NCBI GenBank assembly: GCA_030538185.1
Contig: JAUNUK010000005.1
Coordinates: forward strand, 62,001 to 126,000
Source of the DNA: Actinomycetaceae bacterium
GTDB lineage: Bacteria > Actinomycetota > Actinomycetes > Actinomycetales > Actinomycetaceae
Reading direction: 5' to 3'
Length of the DNA: 64,000 nucleotides
Below are positions 35,859 to 44,152 of the stretch, piece by piece. Under the pieces are notes generated by a model. The model saw only the letters and a list, made by a program, of their open reading frames with translations. It made no database searches and was not told the DNA's origin. The translations under genes and the position numbers were made by a program. Position 1 is the stretch's first letter, and each line of letters begins with the position of its first letter.

Positions 35859-36917
35859 ATGGTTACTGGCAGGAATTCACTTATTGCCTGGGGACCGGCT
35901 AAGGACGCACAGGCTGATGTGCTCATCCACCACCTCCACGGTGCCATGGATGCAGGGAGGGCAGGGCGCGGACTGGTTGAGAACTTATTGGATTCTCTGC
36001 CCAGTCAACGCATCCTCACACTAGATTCTGATGCGCTTATGGATTACCGTGCGCACCGCCCTTGGTTGACCTTCGAAAACTGGACTTTCACTGAGGTCGC
36101 TATGCCTGTGTTGGCCTTGGATCTTGTACAGGACGATAACTCGAAAAACTTCATGGTGTTGCATGGTCCTGAACCTGATTTGCGCTGGGAAGAACTTCTG
36201 GACACCCTGGCGACGATCCTTGAAAACTGCGGCGTTAAGAAGACAATCTCGGTGATGGGTATGGGGGCTGCAGTGCCACATTCCAGGCCGACCCCCGTAC
36301 ATATGCACGCCATGACGCCCCAAAATTTACCGAAACAGCCTCAGATGGAGGGATCCATGAAGGTTCCTTCGGGCTTCGATCAAGTTTTGGAATACACCCT
36401 TGGCGGCCGAGGTATCGATGCTATGGGCTTGGTGGCGGCCGTTCCTTACTACTTGACAGATGGCCTGTATCCGCCGGCAGCCGTCTCTCTTGCCAATAGG
36501 ATTACTTCCTTGACTGGTCTGGCCCTGCCCGTAGGAGATCTGGAGGCCGCTTCCTCTCTCGCCTTGGGTCAGGTGGAAAAGATGGTTACGGCCTCAGGTG
36601 AAGCCGCCCGAATGATCGAGATGCTCGAGGAAAACTTCGATGAGGCATCCACCATGACTTCGGTGCCCACCGCTGAAGAATCTTTGCCCACCGCTGACGA
36701 GATCGGCGCAAAGCTAGAGGCATATCTGGAGCGCACTAATAAACTCGGACAACACGGTTCCTTGGATGTGACGCCTCTGTCGGTCCCTGAAAAGTCGGAA
36801 AAGTCAGATTTTGGTTCATTGTCCTACGGGAATCAGGGCAACGTGCCCCCTCCGTTTCTCCAAAAAAAGGGCCGAGGACGCCATCGTGCAGACCCGGAGG
36901 AAAAACCAGAGTCCTGA
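35859..36917 (+). CDS. PAC2 family protein
   Basis: 352-residue protein of the PAC2 (proteasome assembly chaperone-like) family, found widely in actinobacteria, including species without a proteasome. Family features include GAAVPHSRPTPVHMHA in the middle and AVPYYLTDGLYPPAAVSLA near residue 200. The C-terminal 100 residues are acidic and then basic and probably disordered. A strong AGAGGAGG precedes the ATG. No proteasome genes are in the window, so the name does not show function. Confidence 0.9.
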   Translation: MVTGRNSLIAWGPAKDAQADVLIHHLHGAMDAGRAGRGLVENLLDSLPSQRILTLDSDALMDYRAHRPWLTFENWTFTEVAMPVLALDLVQDDNSKNFMVLHGPEPDLRWEELLDTLATILENCGVKKTISVMGMGAAVPHSRPTPVHMHAMTPQNLPKQPQMEGSMKVPSGFDQVLEYTLGGRGIDAMGLVAAVPYYLTDGLYPPAAVSLANRITSLTGLALPVGDLEAASSLALGQVEKMVTASGEAARMIEMLEENFDEASTMTSVPTAEESLPTADEIGAKLEAYLERTNKLGQHGSLDVTPLSVPEKSEKSDFGSLSYGNQGNVPPPFLQKKGRGRHRADPEEKPES

Positions 36918-37052
36918 ATTTCGTGCTGCACTTCGGTAAGAATGCGCAGCTTCCCCTCTGTCAAAAAATATATGGGCAGGTCACCTCTTTGCAGTTGGCA
37001 ACTTCAACCGGTTTTGTGGGATGCTAGCCTGGTTGCATGTGCATGACCTGAT

Positions 37053-37081
37053 GTCTGGTTGCCACTATGGCATTCCCAGAC
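37053..37081 (+). promoter_or_regulatory. Stem-loop in the long leader of the cold-shock gene
   Basis: GTCTGG (37053-37058) pairs with CCAGAC (37076-37081), and TGCC (37060-37063) pairs with GGCA (37069-37072) inside, leaving loop ACTAT. It lies about 90 bases before the csp start in a gap of 251 bases, and could be part of a temperature-responsive leader. Confidence 0.45.
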
Positions 37082-37168
37082 CCGCAAGGACCTACAAAGG
37101 TGCAGGAAAGTGGATTTGTGGCAAGACAGGGAGCATGCGCTCCAGTAACACCTTTGGAAGGACTAAGT

Positions 37169-37375
37169 ATGGCACAGGGAACCGTCAAGTGGTTCAACCC
37201 TGATAAGGGATACGGTTTCGTGGAGCAGGACGGTGGGGCTGGCCCTGACGTGTTTGTTCACTACACAGCTATCACATCTGATGGCTACCGCACGCTCGAA
37301 GAGGGACAAGCAGTCGAGTTTGACATCACTGATGGCCCCAAGGGCCCTCAGGCTGCAAACGTCCGCGCCGTCTAA
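37169..37375 (+). CDS. Cold-shock protein (CspA family)
   Basis: 68-residue single cold-shock domain RNA chaperone. RNP1 is KGYGFV near residues 13-18 and RNP2 is VFVHY near residues 28-32. I chose ATG 37169 because it starts with the family-typical [10 protein letters not shown] and follows GGAAGGAC; the longer frame from 37067 has no homologous extension. The actual transcript leader seems long and contains a hairpin, as in cold-regulated csp genes. A GC-rich hairpin follows the stop. Confidence 0.96.
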   Translation: MAQGTVKWFNPDKGYGFVEQDGGAGPDVFVHYTAITSDGYRTLEEGQAVEFDITDGPKGPQAANVRAV

Positions 37376-37386
37376 GCGCTGTCATC

Positions 37387-37420
37387 AGAACCCCGTTCAC
37401 TGTGAAAGTGGCGGGGTTCT
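37387..37420 (+). terminator. Hairpin terminator after the cold-shock gene
   Basis: AGAACCCCG (37387-37395) pairs perfectly with CGGGGTTCT (37412-37420). A short U-poor tail (GAGTGTTTAA) follows, so termination may be incomplete. Confidence 0.65.
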
Positions 37421-37448
37421 GAGTGTTTAATGTCAAGTGGGAGGAAAA

Positions 37449-38291
37449 ATGGGAAGGACAGACAGGTCATTTGCGCGACTAAAGACGATGCAACGTGCTC
37501 ACGCATTGGCCGCGTCTTGGCCTGATCAGCCTTTCCCTACTTCGATGGGCACAGTGGAACTGCACTCTTATGGCCAGGGTGTCATGATGCTCATTGATGG
37601 ATATGAGTCATCGTTCATAGATCTGCTTGAACCGACCCACTTAGAGTTCGAATACCTGCAACACATAGATGCTTTTTTGCATTCTCGCCTTGAACCCGAT
37701 CAGGCATTTCGTGCTCTGCACCTTGGCGCAGCCGCCTGCTCCTTGCCAAGGGCGTGGGCGGCCTCTTACCCAAGGTCTTCGCATGTGGCGGTCGAGGTCG
37801 ATGCGATTTTGGCCCAAAACGTCCGCCAGTGGTTCGACTTGCCGTCCTCGCCCGTATTAAAAATTCGTGTGGGAGAGGGCGGTGCCGTCATGTCTGAACT
37901 GCGGGAGGCAAGTTTTGACGTGATTGTGCGCGACGCTTTCATTGAAGGAGAGATCCCACCATCCTTGACCACGCCTGAGTTTTACCTCCACTGTGAACGA
38001 GTTTTAAGGCCCGAGGGCGTTTTTATTGCGAATGTGGCATCTGGTTTGGGTTTGCGTTCGACCTTGTGGCGCACAAAGGAGATGCTTGCTTCTCTTAAGA
38101 ACACGGGACTGCAGCATGTGTTGGTCTTGGCGGATTCTGCGGTTATTCGTGGCAAACGGATAGGCAACGCAGTCGTCGGGGCTGCCAGAACTGAGTGGGA
38201 TATTGCCGCAGTGGAGCGCCTGGCTCGAAAGTTTCCTCTTCCTGTTCGTGTTTTTCAGCCTCGCGATCCTGAGTTACGGATGGATCTGTGA
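37449..38291 (+). CDS. Spermidine-synthase-like SAM-dependent protein
   Basis: 280 residues from ATG 37449, preceded by GGGAGGA. It has a Rossmann fold like spermidine synthases: LHLGAAACSLPRAWAASYP takes the place of the GGGDG motif, then VAVEVDAIL, and FDVIVRDAF aligns with the catalytic-loop region. The usual GGGDGG loop is replaced by GAAACS, and the second Asp of the active site is not obvious, so polyamine synthesis is doubtful. A generic methyltransferase role is equally possible. Its stop overlaps the start of dinB (GTGA). Confidence 0.8.
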   Translation: MGRTDRSFARLKTMQRAHALAASWPDQPFPTSMGTVELHSYGQGVMMLIDGYESSFIDLLEPTHLEFEYLQHIDAFLHSRLEPDQAFRALHLGAAACSLPRAWAASYPRSSHVAVEVDAILAQNVRQWFDLPSSPVLKIRVGEGGAVMSELREASFDVIVRDAFIEGEIPPSLTTPEFYLHCERVLRPEGVFIANVASGLGLRSTLWRTKEMLASLKNTGLQHVLVLADSAVIRGKRIGNAVVGAARTEWDIAAVERLARKFPLPVRVFQPRDPELRMDL

Positions 38292-39535
38292 GCAGGAAAT
38301 CCATTCAACGCACGGCGCGTAGGGACTGGGGCAGTGACGACAGTGGTTGTGACATCCTGCATCTGGACATGGATTCCTTTTTCGCCTCGGTGGAAGTTGT
38401 CGATAACCCCGCTTTGAAGGACCTGCCTGTCATTGTCGGTGGCCTGGGGAACCACGGCGTCGTCTCTGCGTCCTCCTATGAGGCCAGGGTTTTTGGGGTT
38501 CACTCTGCAATGCCCATTGTGAAGGCACGGCAGCTGTGTCCCCAGGGCGTATTTTTGCCTGTGCGTATGTCCAGGTATTCCGAGGTTTCAAAGCGAGTTA
38601 TGGGGATGATTGCTCAAGTTTCTCCTCACATCGAACAGCTGAGCGTGGATGAGGCTTTTGTTGACATCAAAGGGGCACGTTTGGTCCAAGGTTCTGCCTT
38701 AGAGATCTCGGCATCCTTACGGGCAAGAATTCGTGAAGAACTGGGATTGCCGGCATCCGTGGGTATTGCTGCTACGAAGTCTGTTGCCAAATTGGCTTCA
38801 ACACATGCCAAACCAGATGGTGTAATGCTCATTCCGGTGTCTCAAACTCAAAATTTTCTCAACACCTTACCCGTGGGTGCGCTTTGGGGGGTAGGGGAGT
38901 CCACCCAAAAGACTTTAGGAAGCTACGGGATTTCCACGGTCAAGCAGCTTGTGAACTTTGCTGAGGCTGATGTTGTTCGGATGCTTGGCCGCTCGGCAGG
39001 CAGTAGGTTATTTGCTTTGGCTCGTGGCATAGATCCCCGCGAAGTGGAAACTCAGAGACAAGAAAAATCTTTGAGTACCGAGACAACTTTTAGCAGCTTT
39101 GTCCACAGTCGCCAAGAACTTCACCGCGTGGCCTTGGAGCAAGCTCACCAGTGCGCACATAGGTTGAGGGCGTCAGCTATGGTGGCCGCAACTATATCGA
39201 TCAAGTTGAGATCGGGGGACTTTTCCACGGTGACTCGCGCCAAAACCTTGGGTACTTCGACCGATGTTGCCCGGGTGATAGCTGCGACTGCCTGTGACTT
39301 GATTGACAGCGTTGAGATGCCCACCAGCGGTGTTCGCCTCTTAGGGGTGAGGGTTAGTGCTTTATCGAGCCCGTCTGAAGGGGTACAAATGTTTGTCGAC
39401 GACGATGGTCGACAGGCACTTGCAGAGCGCGCAATGGATGGGGTTCAACAAAGATTTGGCGCTAATGCGCTTCTGCCCGCTAGTCTAGTGTCAAGGCGTG
39501 AAGAACTGGCAGAGGATGCCAGTCGGAGGAGGTGA
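38288..39535 (+). CDS. dinB: DNA polymerase IV
   Basis: Y-family translesion polymerase of 415 residues. The metal-binding motif is HLDMDSFFASVE near residues 22-33 and the second catalytic pair is LSVDEAFVD. HhH-containing thumb and little-finger domains follow (GESTQKTLGSYGI). The C-terminus has no clear QL[S/D]LF clamp-binding motif, although GVQMFVD may fill that role. It starts with GTG overlapping the previous stop. No SOS box was seen directly upstream; it is expected to follow the promoter of the preceding gene. Confidence 0.95.
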   Translation: MSRKSIQRTARRDWGSDDSGCDILHLDMDSFFASVEVVDNPALKDLPVIVGGLGNHGVVSASSYEARVFGVHSAMPIVKARQLCPQGVFLPVRMSRYSEVSKRVMGMIAQVSPHIEQLSVDEAFVDIKGARLVQGSALEISASLRARIREELGLPASVGIAATKSVAKLASTHAKPDGVMLIPVSQTQNFLNTLPVGALWGVGESTQKTLGSYGISTVKQLVNFAEADVVRMLGRSAGSRLFALARGIDPREVETQRQEKSLSTETTFSSFVHSRQELHRVALEQAHQCAHRLRASAMVAATISIKLRSGDFSTVTRAKTLGTSTDVARVIAATACDLIDSVEMPTSGVRLLGVRVSALSSPSEGVQMFVDDDGRQALAERAMDGVQQRFGANALLPASLVSRREELAEDASRRR

Positions 39536-39540
39536 GGGAT

Positions 39541-39918
39541 TTGCCGCTGTCTGACTATGAAAAGCAGGTGCTGGCTCAGATGGAAGCGCAGCTTGCCTCA
39601 GATGACCCTGCCTTGGCGACGCGTTTAGGTTCGAGCCATGCAACTACACAGCCCCGAAAGATCGCATGGGGAGTAGTTCTTGCCATCGTTGGGATTACTG
39701 CCCTTGTGACAGGTGTTGCCTTGGGCGGCGGGATTGCCTCGGTGCTCGTTGGTGTCTCTGGTTTCGTCCTCATGGTTGCCGGTGTCATGTTGGTACTCGT
39801 GGGATTGAGGGGTGTGTCTGTGTTGGGCAACCAAAAATCTCAGCGCAAGGCCTCTGATAAATCGTCTTTTATGGATCGGCAGCAGGACCGTTGGGATCAG
39901 CGTAACGCGCAACCTTAG
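39541..39918 (+). CDS. DUF3040 family membrane protein
   Basis: 125 residues from TTG 39541. I prefer this over GTG 39532 because GGAGGAGG at 39525-39532 is correctly spaced for it and the result begins MPLSDYEKQVLAQME, the typical DUF3040 opening. Two hydrophobic helices (about residues 42-65 and 68-90) and a basic tail follow. Function is unknown; members often stand before the dcw cluster in actinobacteria, as here. A very strong terminator follows. Confidence 0.87.
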   Translation: MPLSDYEKQVLAQMEAQLASDDPALATRLGSSHATTQPRKIAWGVVLAIVGITALVTGVALGGGIASVLVGVSGFVLMVAGVMLVLVGLRGVSVLGNQKSQRKASDKSSFMDRQQDRWDQRNAQP

Positions 39919-39954
39919 GGTCACATCCGCATAACTGTCTGCTAGTCACTGTAG

Positions 39955-39980
39955 AAAGTCCCCGCTTTGGCGGGGACTTT
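39955..39980 (+). terminator. Rho-independent terminator after DUF3040 gene
   Basis: AAAGTCCCCGC (39955-39965) pairs perfectly with GCGGGGACTTT (39970-39980) around a TTTG loop, followed by GTGTTT. It insulates the mraZ promoter from upstream transcription. Confidence 0.92.
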
Positions 39981-40029
39981 GTGTTTCCCGCATATGCACC
40001 CTGGGTGTGGCGGATAAGTGCAATTCTTC

Positions 40030-40045
40030 CTCCACTTCCATCCAC
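40030..40045 (-). promoter_or_regulatory. Inverted pair of MraZ-type boxes
   Basis: Read on the minus strand, GTGGAT (40045-40040) and GTGGAG (40035-40030) are spaced 10 bases apart, the same period as the forward boxes at 40116-40151 but in the opposite orientation. Confidence 0.5.
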
Positions 40046-40115
40046 GGAAGTATTCCCTTTATTTTCGAGGTTTCGAAGGGAAGAAATTAAGAAACTTTGG
40101 GAAAGTGTCTTGAAA

Positions 40116-40151
40116 GTGGAGCAAAGTGGAGTAATGTGGAGTCATTGGGAG
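40116..40151 (+). promoter_or_regulatory. MraZ operator: 10-base direct repeats of GTGGAG
   Basis: GTGGAG occurs at 40116, 40126 and 40136, with TGGGAG at 40146 in the same phase. MraZ proteins bind short G-rich repeats of about 10-base period before mraZ, so this is its likely autoregulatory site. It ends about 30 bases before the start codon. Confidence 0.87.
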
Positions 40152-40182
40152 ATGGATGGCGACAATGGGAAGGAGGCCAGGA

Positions 40183-40614
40183 GTGTTTCTTGGTACCTAC
40201 GAACCCAAACTCGATGACAAAGGCCGTCTCATCCTCCCCTCAAAGTTTCGCGATCAATTGGCCTCTGGACTGGTGCTGACCAGGGGACAAGACCGCTGTC
40301 TTTACGCATTCCCTGCCCTTGAGTTTGAAAAAATGTATGAGGAACTCAGGCGCGCTCCACTTGCCTCCAAAGATGCCCGCGATTACATCCGCATCATGCT
40401 TTCCGGTGCCTCAGACCAGATCCCTGATAGGCAAGGGCGTTTATCGATACCGCCTCAACTTCGCCAATACGCGGGTCTGGAACGCGATCTAGCGGTTATT
40501 GGTGCCGGTGCCAGGATCGAAATTTGGCAAGCCCAGGCTTGGCAGGACTATGTCGAAACACAAGAGGACATCTTCTCTTCAACCGCGCAGGAGGTCGTTC
40601 CCGGATTATTCTGA
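40183..40614 (+). CDS. mraZ: Transcriptional regulator MraZ
   Basis: Ring-shaped AbrB-fold DNA-binding protein that regulates its own dcw operon. GTG 40183 with AGGAGG 7 bases upstream gives 143 residues, the family length; ATG 40156 is less likely. The duplicated swapped-hairpin motif is seen in [14 protein letters not shown] (residues 10-23) and [14 protein letters not shown]. Repeats of GTGGAG at 10-base intervals lie directly upstream. It is the first gene of the division/wall cluster, separated from rsmH by 138 bases containing a hairpin. Confidence 0.96.
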   Translation: MFLGTYEPKLDDKGRLILPSKFRDQLASGLVLTRGQDRCLYAFPALEFEKMYEELRRAPLASKDARDYIRIMLSGASDQIPDRQGRLSIPPQLRQYAGLERDLAVIGAGARIEIWQAQAWQDYVETQEDIFSSTAQEVVPGLF

Positions 40615-40651
40615 CCCACTACTTTTCAACCGTGGATCTTGGGTTTGGTCC

Positions 40652-40699
40652 CTCACCGAGTTCTGAGTGCACTTCCCCGCAAGCAGACTCATCGGTGAG
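40652..40699 (+). ncRNA. Candidate mraW RNA motif (hairpin between mraZ and rsmH)
   Basis: CTCACCGA (40652-40659) and TCGGTGAG (40692-40699) form a perfect 8-base stem enclosing a 32-base apical region with GTGCACTTCCCC. A cis-acting structure called the mraW motif is known at this position in actinobacteria. Whether this is a member needs a covariance search; the stem itself is visible. Confidence 0.6.
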
Positions 40700-40752
40700 A
40701 GTCCAAGCTCAACAATCCACCTCATTCCATATAGCTAGACATAAGGATCTTG

Positions 40753-41835
40753 ATGCAAACAGAGACACACGCGGATTTGGCTGCCATACACACACCTGTG
40801 TTGGCTGGCCTCTGCGGTGATCTCTTTGAGCCTGCCCTGGATACGAAAAATGGGGTGATGATTGACGGCACACTTGGAATGGGTGGGCATGCCCAATACT
40901 TCCTCGAACGCTTCGAGAACCTGCGGATTATCGGGATTGATAGAGATGCAGATGCGAGGGCGATTGCTTCCCAGAGGTTAAGGGACTTTGGGGAGCGAAT
41001 CACGATTGTCGATGGCACCTACGACCAGATGTCTGCCATCGCCCAAGAACTCCTCGCAGACCCCGTGGATGCCGTATTCCTGGATATTGGGGTTTCATCT
41101 TTGCAATTGGACAGCGCAGAACGTGGTTTTTCTTATGTCCATGATGCTCCGCTGGACATGCGTATGGATCGCAGCCAAGGCTTTACTGCCGCACAATTGC
41201 TAGACGCCATAGATGCAGGTGAGCTTGCCACGATCCTCCGATTGTGGGGGGATGAACGCTTCGCATCCAGGATTGCGACAGCTGTCTTAGATGCAAGAGC
41301 TCAGGGTGCTCTCGAGACAACGGCGCAACTTGCCCAGGTCGTTAAGGACTCCATTCCTGCTGCAGCCAGACGCACAGGAGGCAATCCTGCAAAACGGACC
41401 TTCCAAGCTCTGCGCATTGCCGTCAATGACGAGCTGCGAATTCTGGCAGACACGATTCCTGTGGCCCTAGAGCTCTTACGAGTTGGGGGTCGTTTGGTCA
41501 TTGAGTCATATCACTCTGGGGAGGACAAGATTGTCAAGGCAGCCTTGCGCCACGGAATCCAGCCTGATGTGCCCCCAGAATTGCCGCTCATTCCCTCTGA
41601 CTTGCGTCCGTTTTTGGTGGATCTGGTTGGAGGTGCTGTTAAGGCAGATGACCAAGAAAGTCAGGACAACCCGCGTTCAGCTTCGGTGCGTCTCAGGGCG
41701 GTTGAAAAGAGTAGAGAAATTCCGCTCTGGTACCGAAAAAAGATAGAGAAAACACGGTTTAGGAGTCTTAGAAGTCTGGAAAGTCTTCGAGGAATAGACA
41801 GGAAGTCAACAGACGCACAAAGGAGCAAGGAATGA
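40753..41835 (+). CDS. rsmH: 16S rRNA (cytosine(1402)-N4)-methyltransferase
   Basis: Methylates N4 of C1402 in the ribosomal decoding centre. From ATG 40753, with AAGGA correctly spaced, it has 360 residues. The SAM motif is GTLGMGGHA near residues 38-46, AVFLDIGVSS is near residue 110, and the family stretch GNPAKRTFQALRIAVNDE lies near residue 215. The C-terminal 40 residues are a basic tail. It overlaps the ftsL-like gene by 4 bases (ATGA). Confidence 0.97.
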   Translation: MQTETHADLAAIHTPVLAGLCGDLFEPALDTKNGVMIDGTLGMGGHAQYFLERFENLRIIGIDRDADARAIASQRLRDFGERITIVDGTYDQMSAIAQELLADPVDAVFLDIGVSSLQLDSAERGFSYVHDAPLDMRMDRSQGFTAAQLLDAIDAGELATILRLWGDERFASRIATAVLDARAQGALETTAQLAQVVKDSIPAAARRTGGNPAKRTFQALRIAVNDELRILADTIPVALELLRVGGRLVIESYHSGEDKIVKAALRHGIQPDVPPELPLIPSDLRPFLVDLVGGAVKADDQESQDNPRSASVRLRAVEKSREIPLWYRKKIEKTRFRSLRSLESLRGIDRKSTDAQRSKE

Positions 41836-42242
41836 GTGCAGCGTCCCCTCGTGTGAGAGCTACCGCAGTACCTCTTGTACAACCCAGACCTACCCAGGCG
41901 CCCAGACCTGCCCTGCAGGTAGTGCGTGCGGTTGGAGCCAAGAAGGTGACTGCCCCCACCTGGACGGTGGTTGTCGTGCTCATGATTGCCGCTTTGGTGG
42001 TGCCCATGCTTATTAACACAGATATGGCGGTTGTGTCCTACCAGATGCATTCAAATCAAGTGGAACTCAATCGTCTAAACGATGAGGCAGCGGTTTTAGT
42101 AACCCAAGTTCAAGAGGCGCAATCGCCAAATTCTTTGGCTAAGAAAGCTCAAGCGGCAGGGCTTGTGCAGGCACCAGCTCCTGGCTACATTTCGCTTCGC
42201 ACGTCCTCAGTTGTTGGAGGAAGTCCAGCCACCGGAGGATGA
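41832..42242 (+). CDS. ftsL: FtsL-like cell-division membrane protein
   Basis: 136-residue bitopic protein: a basic/proline-rich cytoplasmic part (to about residue 42), one membrane helix (about 43-62) and a periplasmic part with a short coiled coil (HSNQVELNRLNDEAAVLVTQ). Sequence identity to FtsL is always weak; the position between rsmH and ftsI, the topology and the length support the call. In relatives it joins FtsB and FtsQ to activate FtsW-FtsI. The start overlaps the rsmH stop by 4 bases. Confidence 0.85.
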   Translation: MSAASPRVRATAVPLVQPRPTQAPRPALQVVRAVGAKKVTAPTWTVVVVLMIAALVVPMLINTDMAVVSYQMHSNQVELNRLNDEAAVLVTQVQEAQSPNSLAKKAQAAGLVQAPAPGYISLRTSSVVGGSPATGG

Positions 42243-42289
42243 GGGACGAGATGCATGTGTAAAAACACCTTGGCTTTTTGGTGGACAAT

Positions 42290-44107
42290 GTGTTCGTGAA
42301 CTTGTCGACACGGCGCAGACTCGCTTTGGGGTTAATCCTGTGCTTGCTGGCTGTTTTTGCGGTGCGCCTGGTGTACGTGCAGATCATTATTGGACCAGAT
42401 CTCAGCGCGCAAGCCCGGGCGGAACGCACGCGTGTTTATTCCATTCCTGCTGAGCGCGGAAAAATCCTTGACAAGTCAGGCAAAGTGATGGCTACTTCCG
42501 TCAAGCGCTACCACATCGGAATCAACCAGGAAACCATCAATACTTTCGAAATTCCGGCAGGCGGCCTATTGCGCGGTGAAAAGGGGCAAGAAGAACCCAT
42601 CAAGGATGAAAACGGAGAAATTATCACCGGCTATGGGCCTGCGGCGGCAGCCAAGCTATTGGCTCCCATCATCGGGGAAGATGCTGCCCTGCTGGGGGGA
42701 CGTATGGTTCCCCGGCCAGGTGCTGAAGCCAAGACTTTCATCTATCTAAAAAAGTTTGTAACCCCCGAAGTCTGGCGGCAAGTCAGGGATCTGGGGATAC
42801 CTGGGGTGGAACCCGAGGAGGTTTTCCAACGCATTTACCCCAACGGTTCTGTGGCAGGAAATATCATCGGTTTTACTCAAGAAGGTGCCGGTGGTATCGC
42901 GGGTTTGGAGCAGACTCAGGATGAAAAACTGCGCGGAACTGACGGCAAAGGCGAAGTGGAAATTGGTCGCTTCGGACAGATCATCCCCACAGGAACTGAA
43001 TCTGTTGTGCCTGCCATCAATGGCCAAAATGTTCACACGACGATTTCCATAGACCTACAAAACTTGGCACAACAAGAAGCCGATCAGGTAGTCACCCAGT
43101 TTGGGGCCCAATGGGCAGCTATTGCCGTTGAGGAAGTGGGAACTGGCAATATTATCGCCTTGGCCGATTCAGGCACAGTTGACCCATCGCAGCCAGCCAA
43201 AGTCCCCGAGGAACAACGAGGTTCTCGCGCCGTGACGAACACCTACGAACCTGGCTCTACCGCAAAACTCGTCACCTTTGCCTCCGCCCTCGACACGGGT
43301 GCGATCTCGCCCTTGACACCGTTCACTGTGCCCTATGAAATAACTATGCCTAATGGTCAAGCCTTTATCGACTCTCATGAACACCCGACGATGGGACTCA
43401 CGGCCGCAGGAGTTTTAGCGCAATCTTCCAATACGGGCACGGTGCAGATTGGGGATATGGTGAAGGATTCAACCAGATACGAGCATTTGCGCGCCCTTGG
43501 ATTTGGCGAGAAAACAGGTATCGAACTGCCGGGTGAGTCGGCGGGCATCTTGGCCAAGCCCCAAGATTGGGACGGCAGGCAACGTTACACAATCATGTTC
43601 GGTCAAGGAATGGCCTCTACCATCTTGCAAAACACCTCCGAGGTGTCAACCATTGCCAACGGCGGTGTCCATATCAAACCCCGCCTTATTGACCGCTGGG
43701 AAGCGGCAGACGGGACCATTACCAAACAGACGCGCCCAGATCCGGTCCAGGCCATAAAACCAGAAACCTCACAGATCTTGCTTCGCATGATGGAAGGTGT
43801 GGTTTCGGATGACGGCACCGCACCCAATGCTGTAATCAGTGGCTACCGGGTGGGTGGAAAAACAGGAACCACGCAGATCTTGGACTCAAAGGGAACGATG
43901 GTGGGTGCAGTTGCTTCGTTTACAGGCGTCTTGCCGATCGACAAGCCAAAGGCGGTTATCTCGGTCGTAGCATATAAGCCAACCGCTTCCATCTTTGGTA
44001 CGGACGTGGCAGTACCCGGGTTCAAGGTTGTCGCAACAGCAACCATGCGTCACCTCGGGGTCTCTCCCTCCGATGGATCACCCAACCTCTACAAGCTTAC
44101 CCAGTGA
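42290..44107 (+). CDS. ftsI: Peptidoglycan transpeptidase FtsI (class B PBP3)
   Basis: Septal cross-linking transpeptidase, about 605 residues. The start is uncertain: GTG 42281, 42290 and 42296 are all in frame; 42290 has GGTGG at a fair distance. An N-terminal membrane helix (about residues 10-32) precedes the pedestal domain, which contains the segment AERGKILDKSG. Catalytic motifs are STAK (Ser323), SSN (379-381) and KTG (from 524), all intact. There is no PASTA domain at the C-terminus. It lies between ftsL and murE as usual. Confidence 0.95.
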   Translation: MFVNLSTRRRLALGLILCLLAVFAVRLVYVQIIIGPDLSAQARAERTRVYSIPAERGKILDKSGKVMATSVKRYHIGINQETINTFEIPAGGLLRGEKGQEEPIKDENGEIITGYGPAAAAKLLAPIIGEDAALLGGRMVPRPGAEAKTFIYLKKFVTPEVWRQVRDLGIPGVEPEEVFQRIYPNGSVAGNIIGFTQEGAGGIAGLEQTQDEKLRGTDGKGEVEIGRFGQIIPTGTESVVPAINGQNVHTTISIDLQNLAQQEADQVVTQFGAQWAAIAVEEVGTGNIIALADSGTVDPSQPAKVPEEQRGSRAVTNTYEPGSTAKLVTFASALDTGAISPLTPFTVPYEITMPNGQAFIDSHEHPTMGLTAAGVLAQSSNTGTVQIGDMVKDSTRYEHLRALGFGEKTGIELPGESAGILAKPQDWDGRQRYTIMFGQGMASTILQNTSEVSTIANGGVHIKPRLIDRWEAADGTITKQTRPDPVQAIKPETSQILLRMMEGVVSDDGTAPNAVISGYRVGGKTGTTQILDSKGTMVGAVASFTGVLPIDKPKAVISVVAYKPTASIFGTDVAVPGFKVVATATMRHLGVSPSDGSPNLYKLTQ

Positions 44108-44152
44108 CTCGGCCTAGCCTCACAAAGAGTGTTACAGGAACAGACTAGATTG

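Noticed and set aside
37021..37203. Possible 60-codon leader peptide before the cold-shock gene
   Set aside because: It overlaps the csp start out of frame, lacks a ribosome-binding site and has no attenuator-like codon run.
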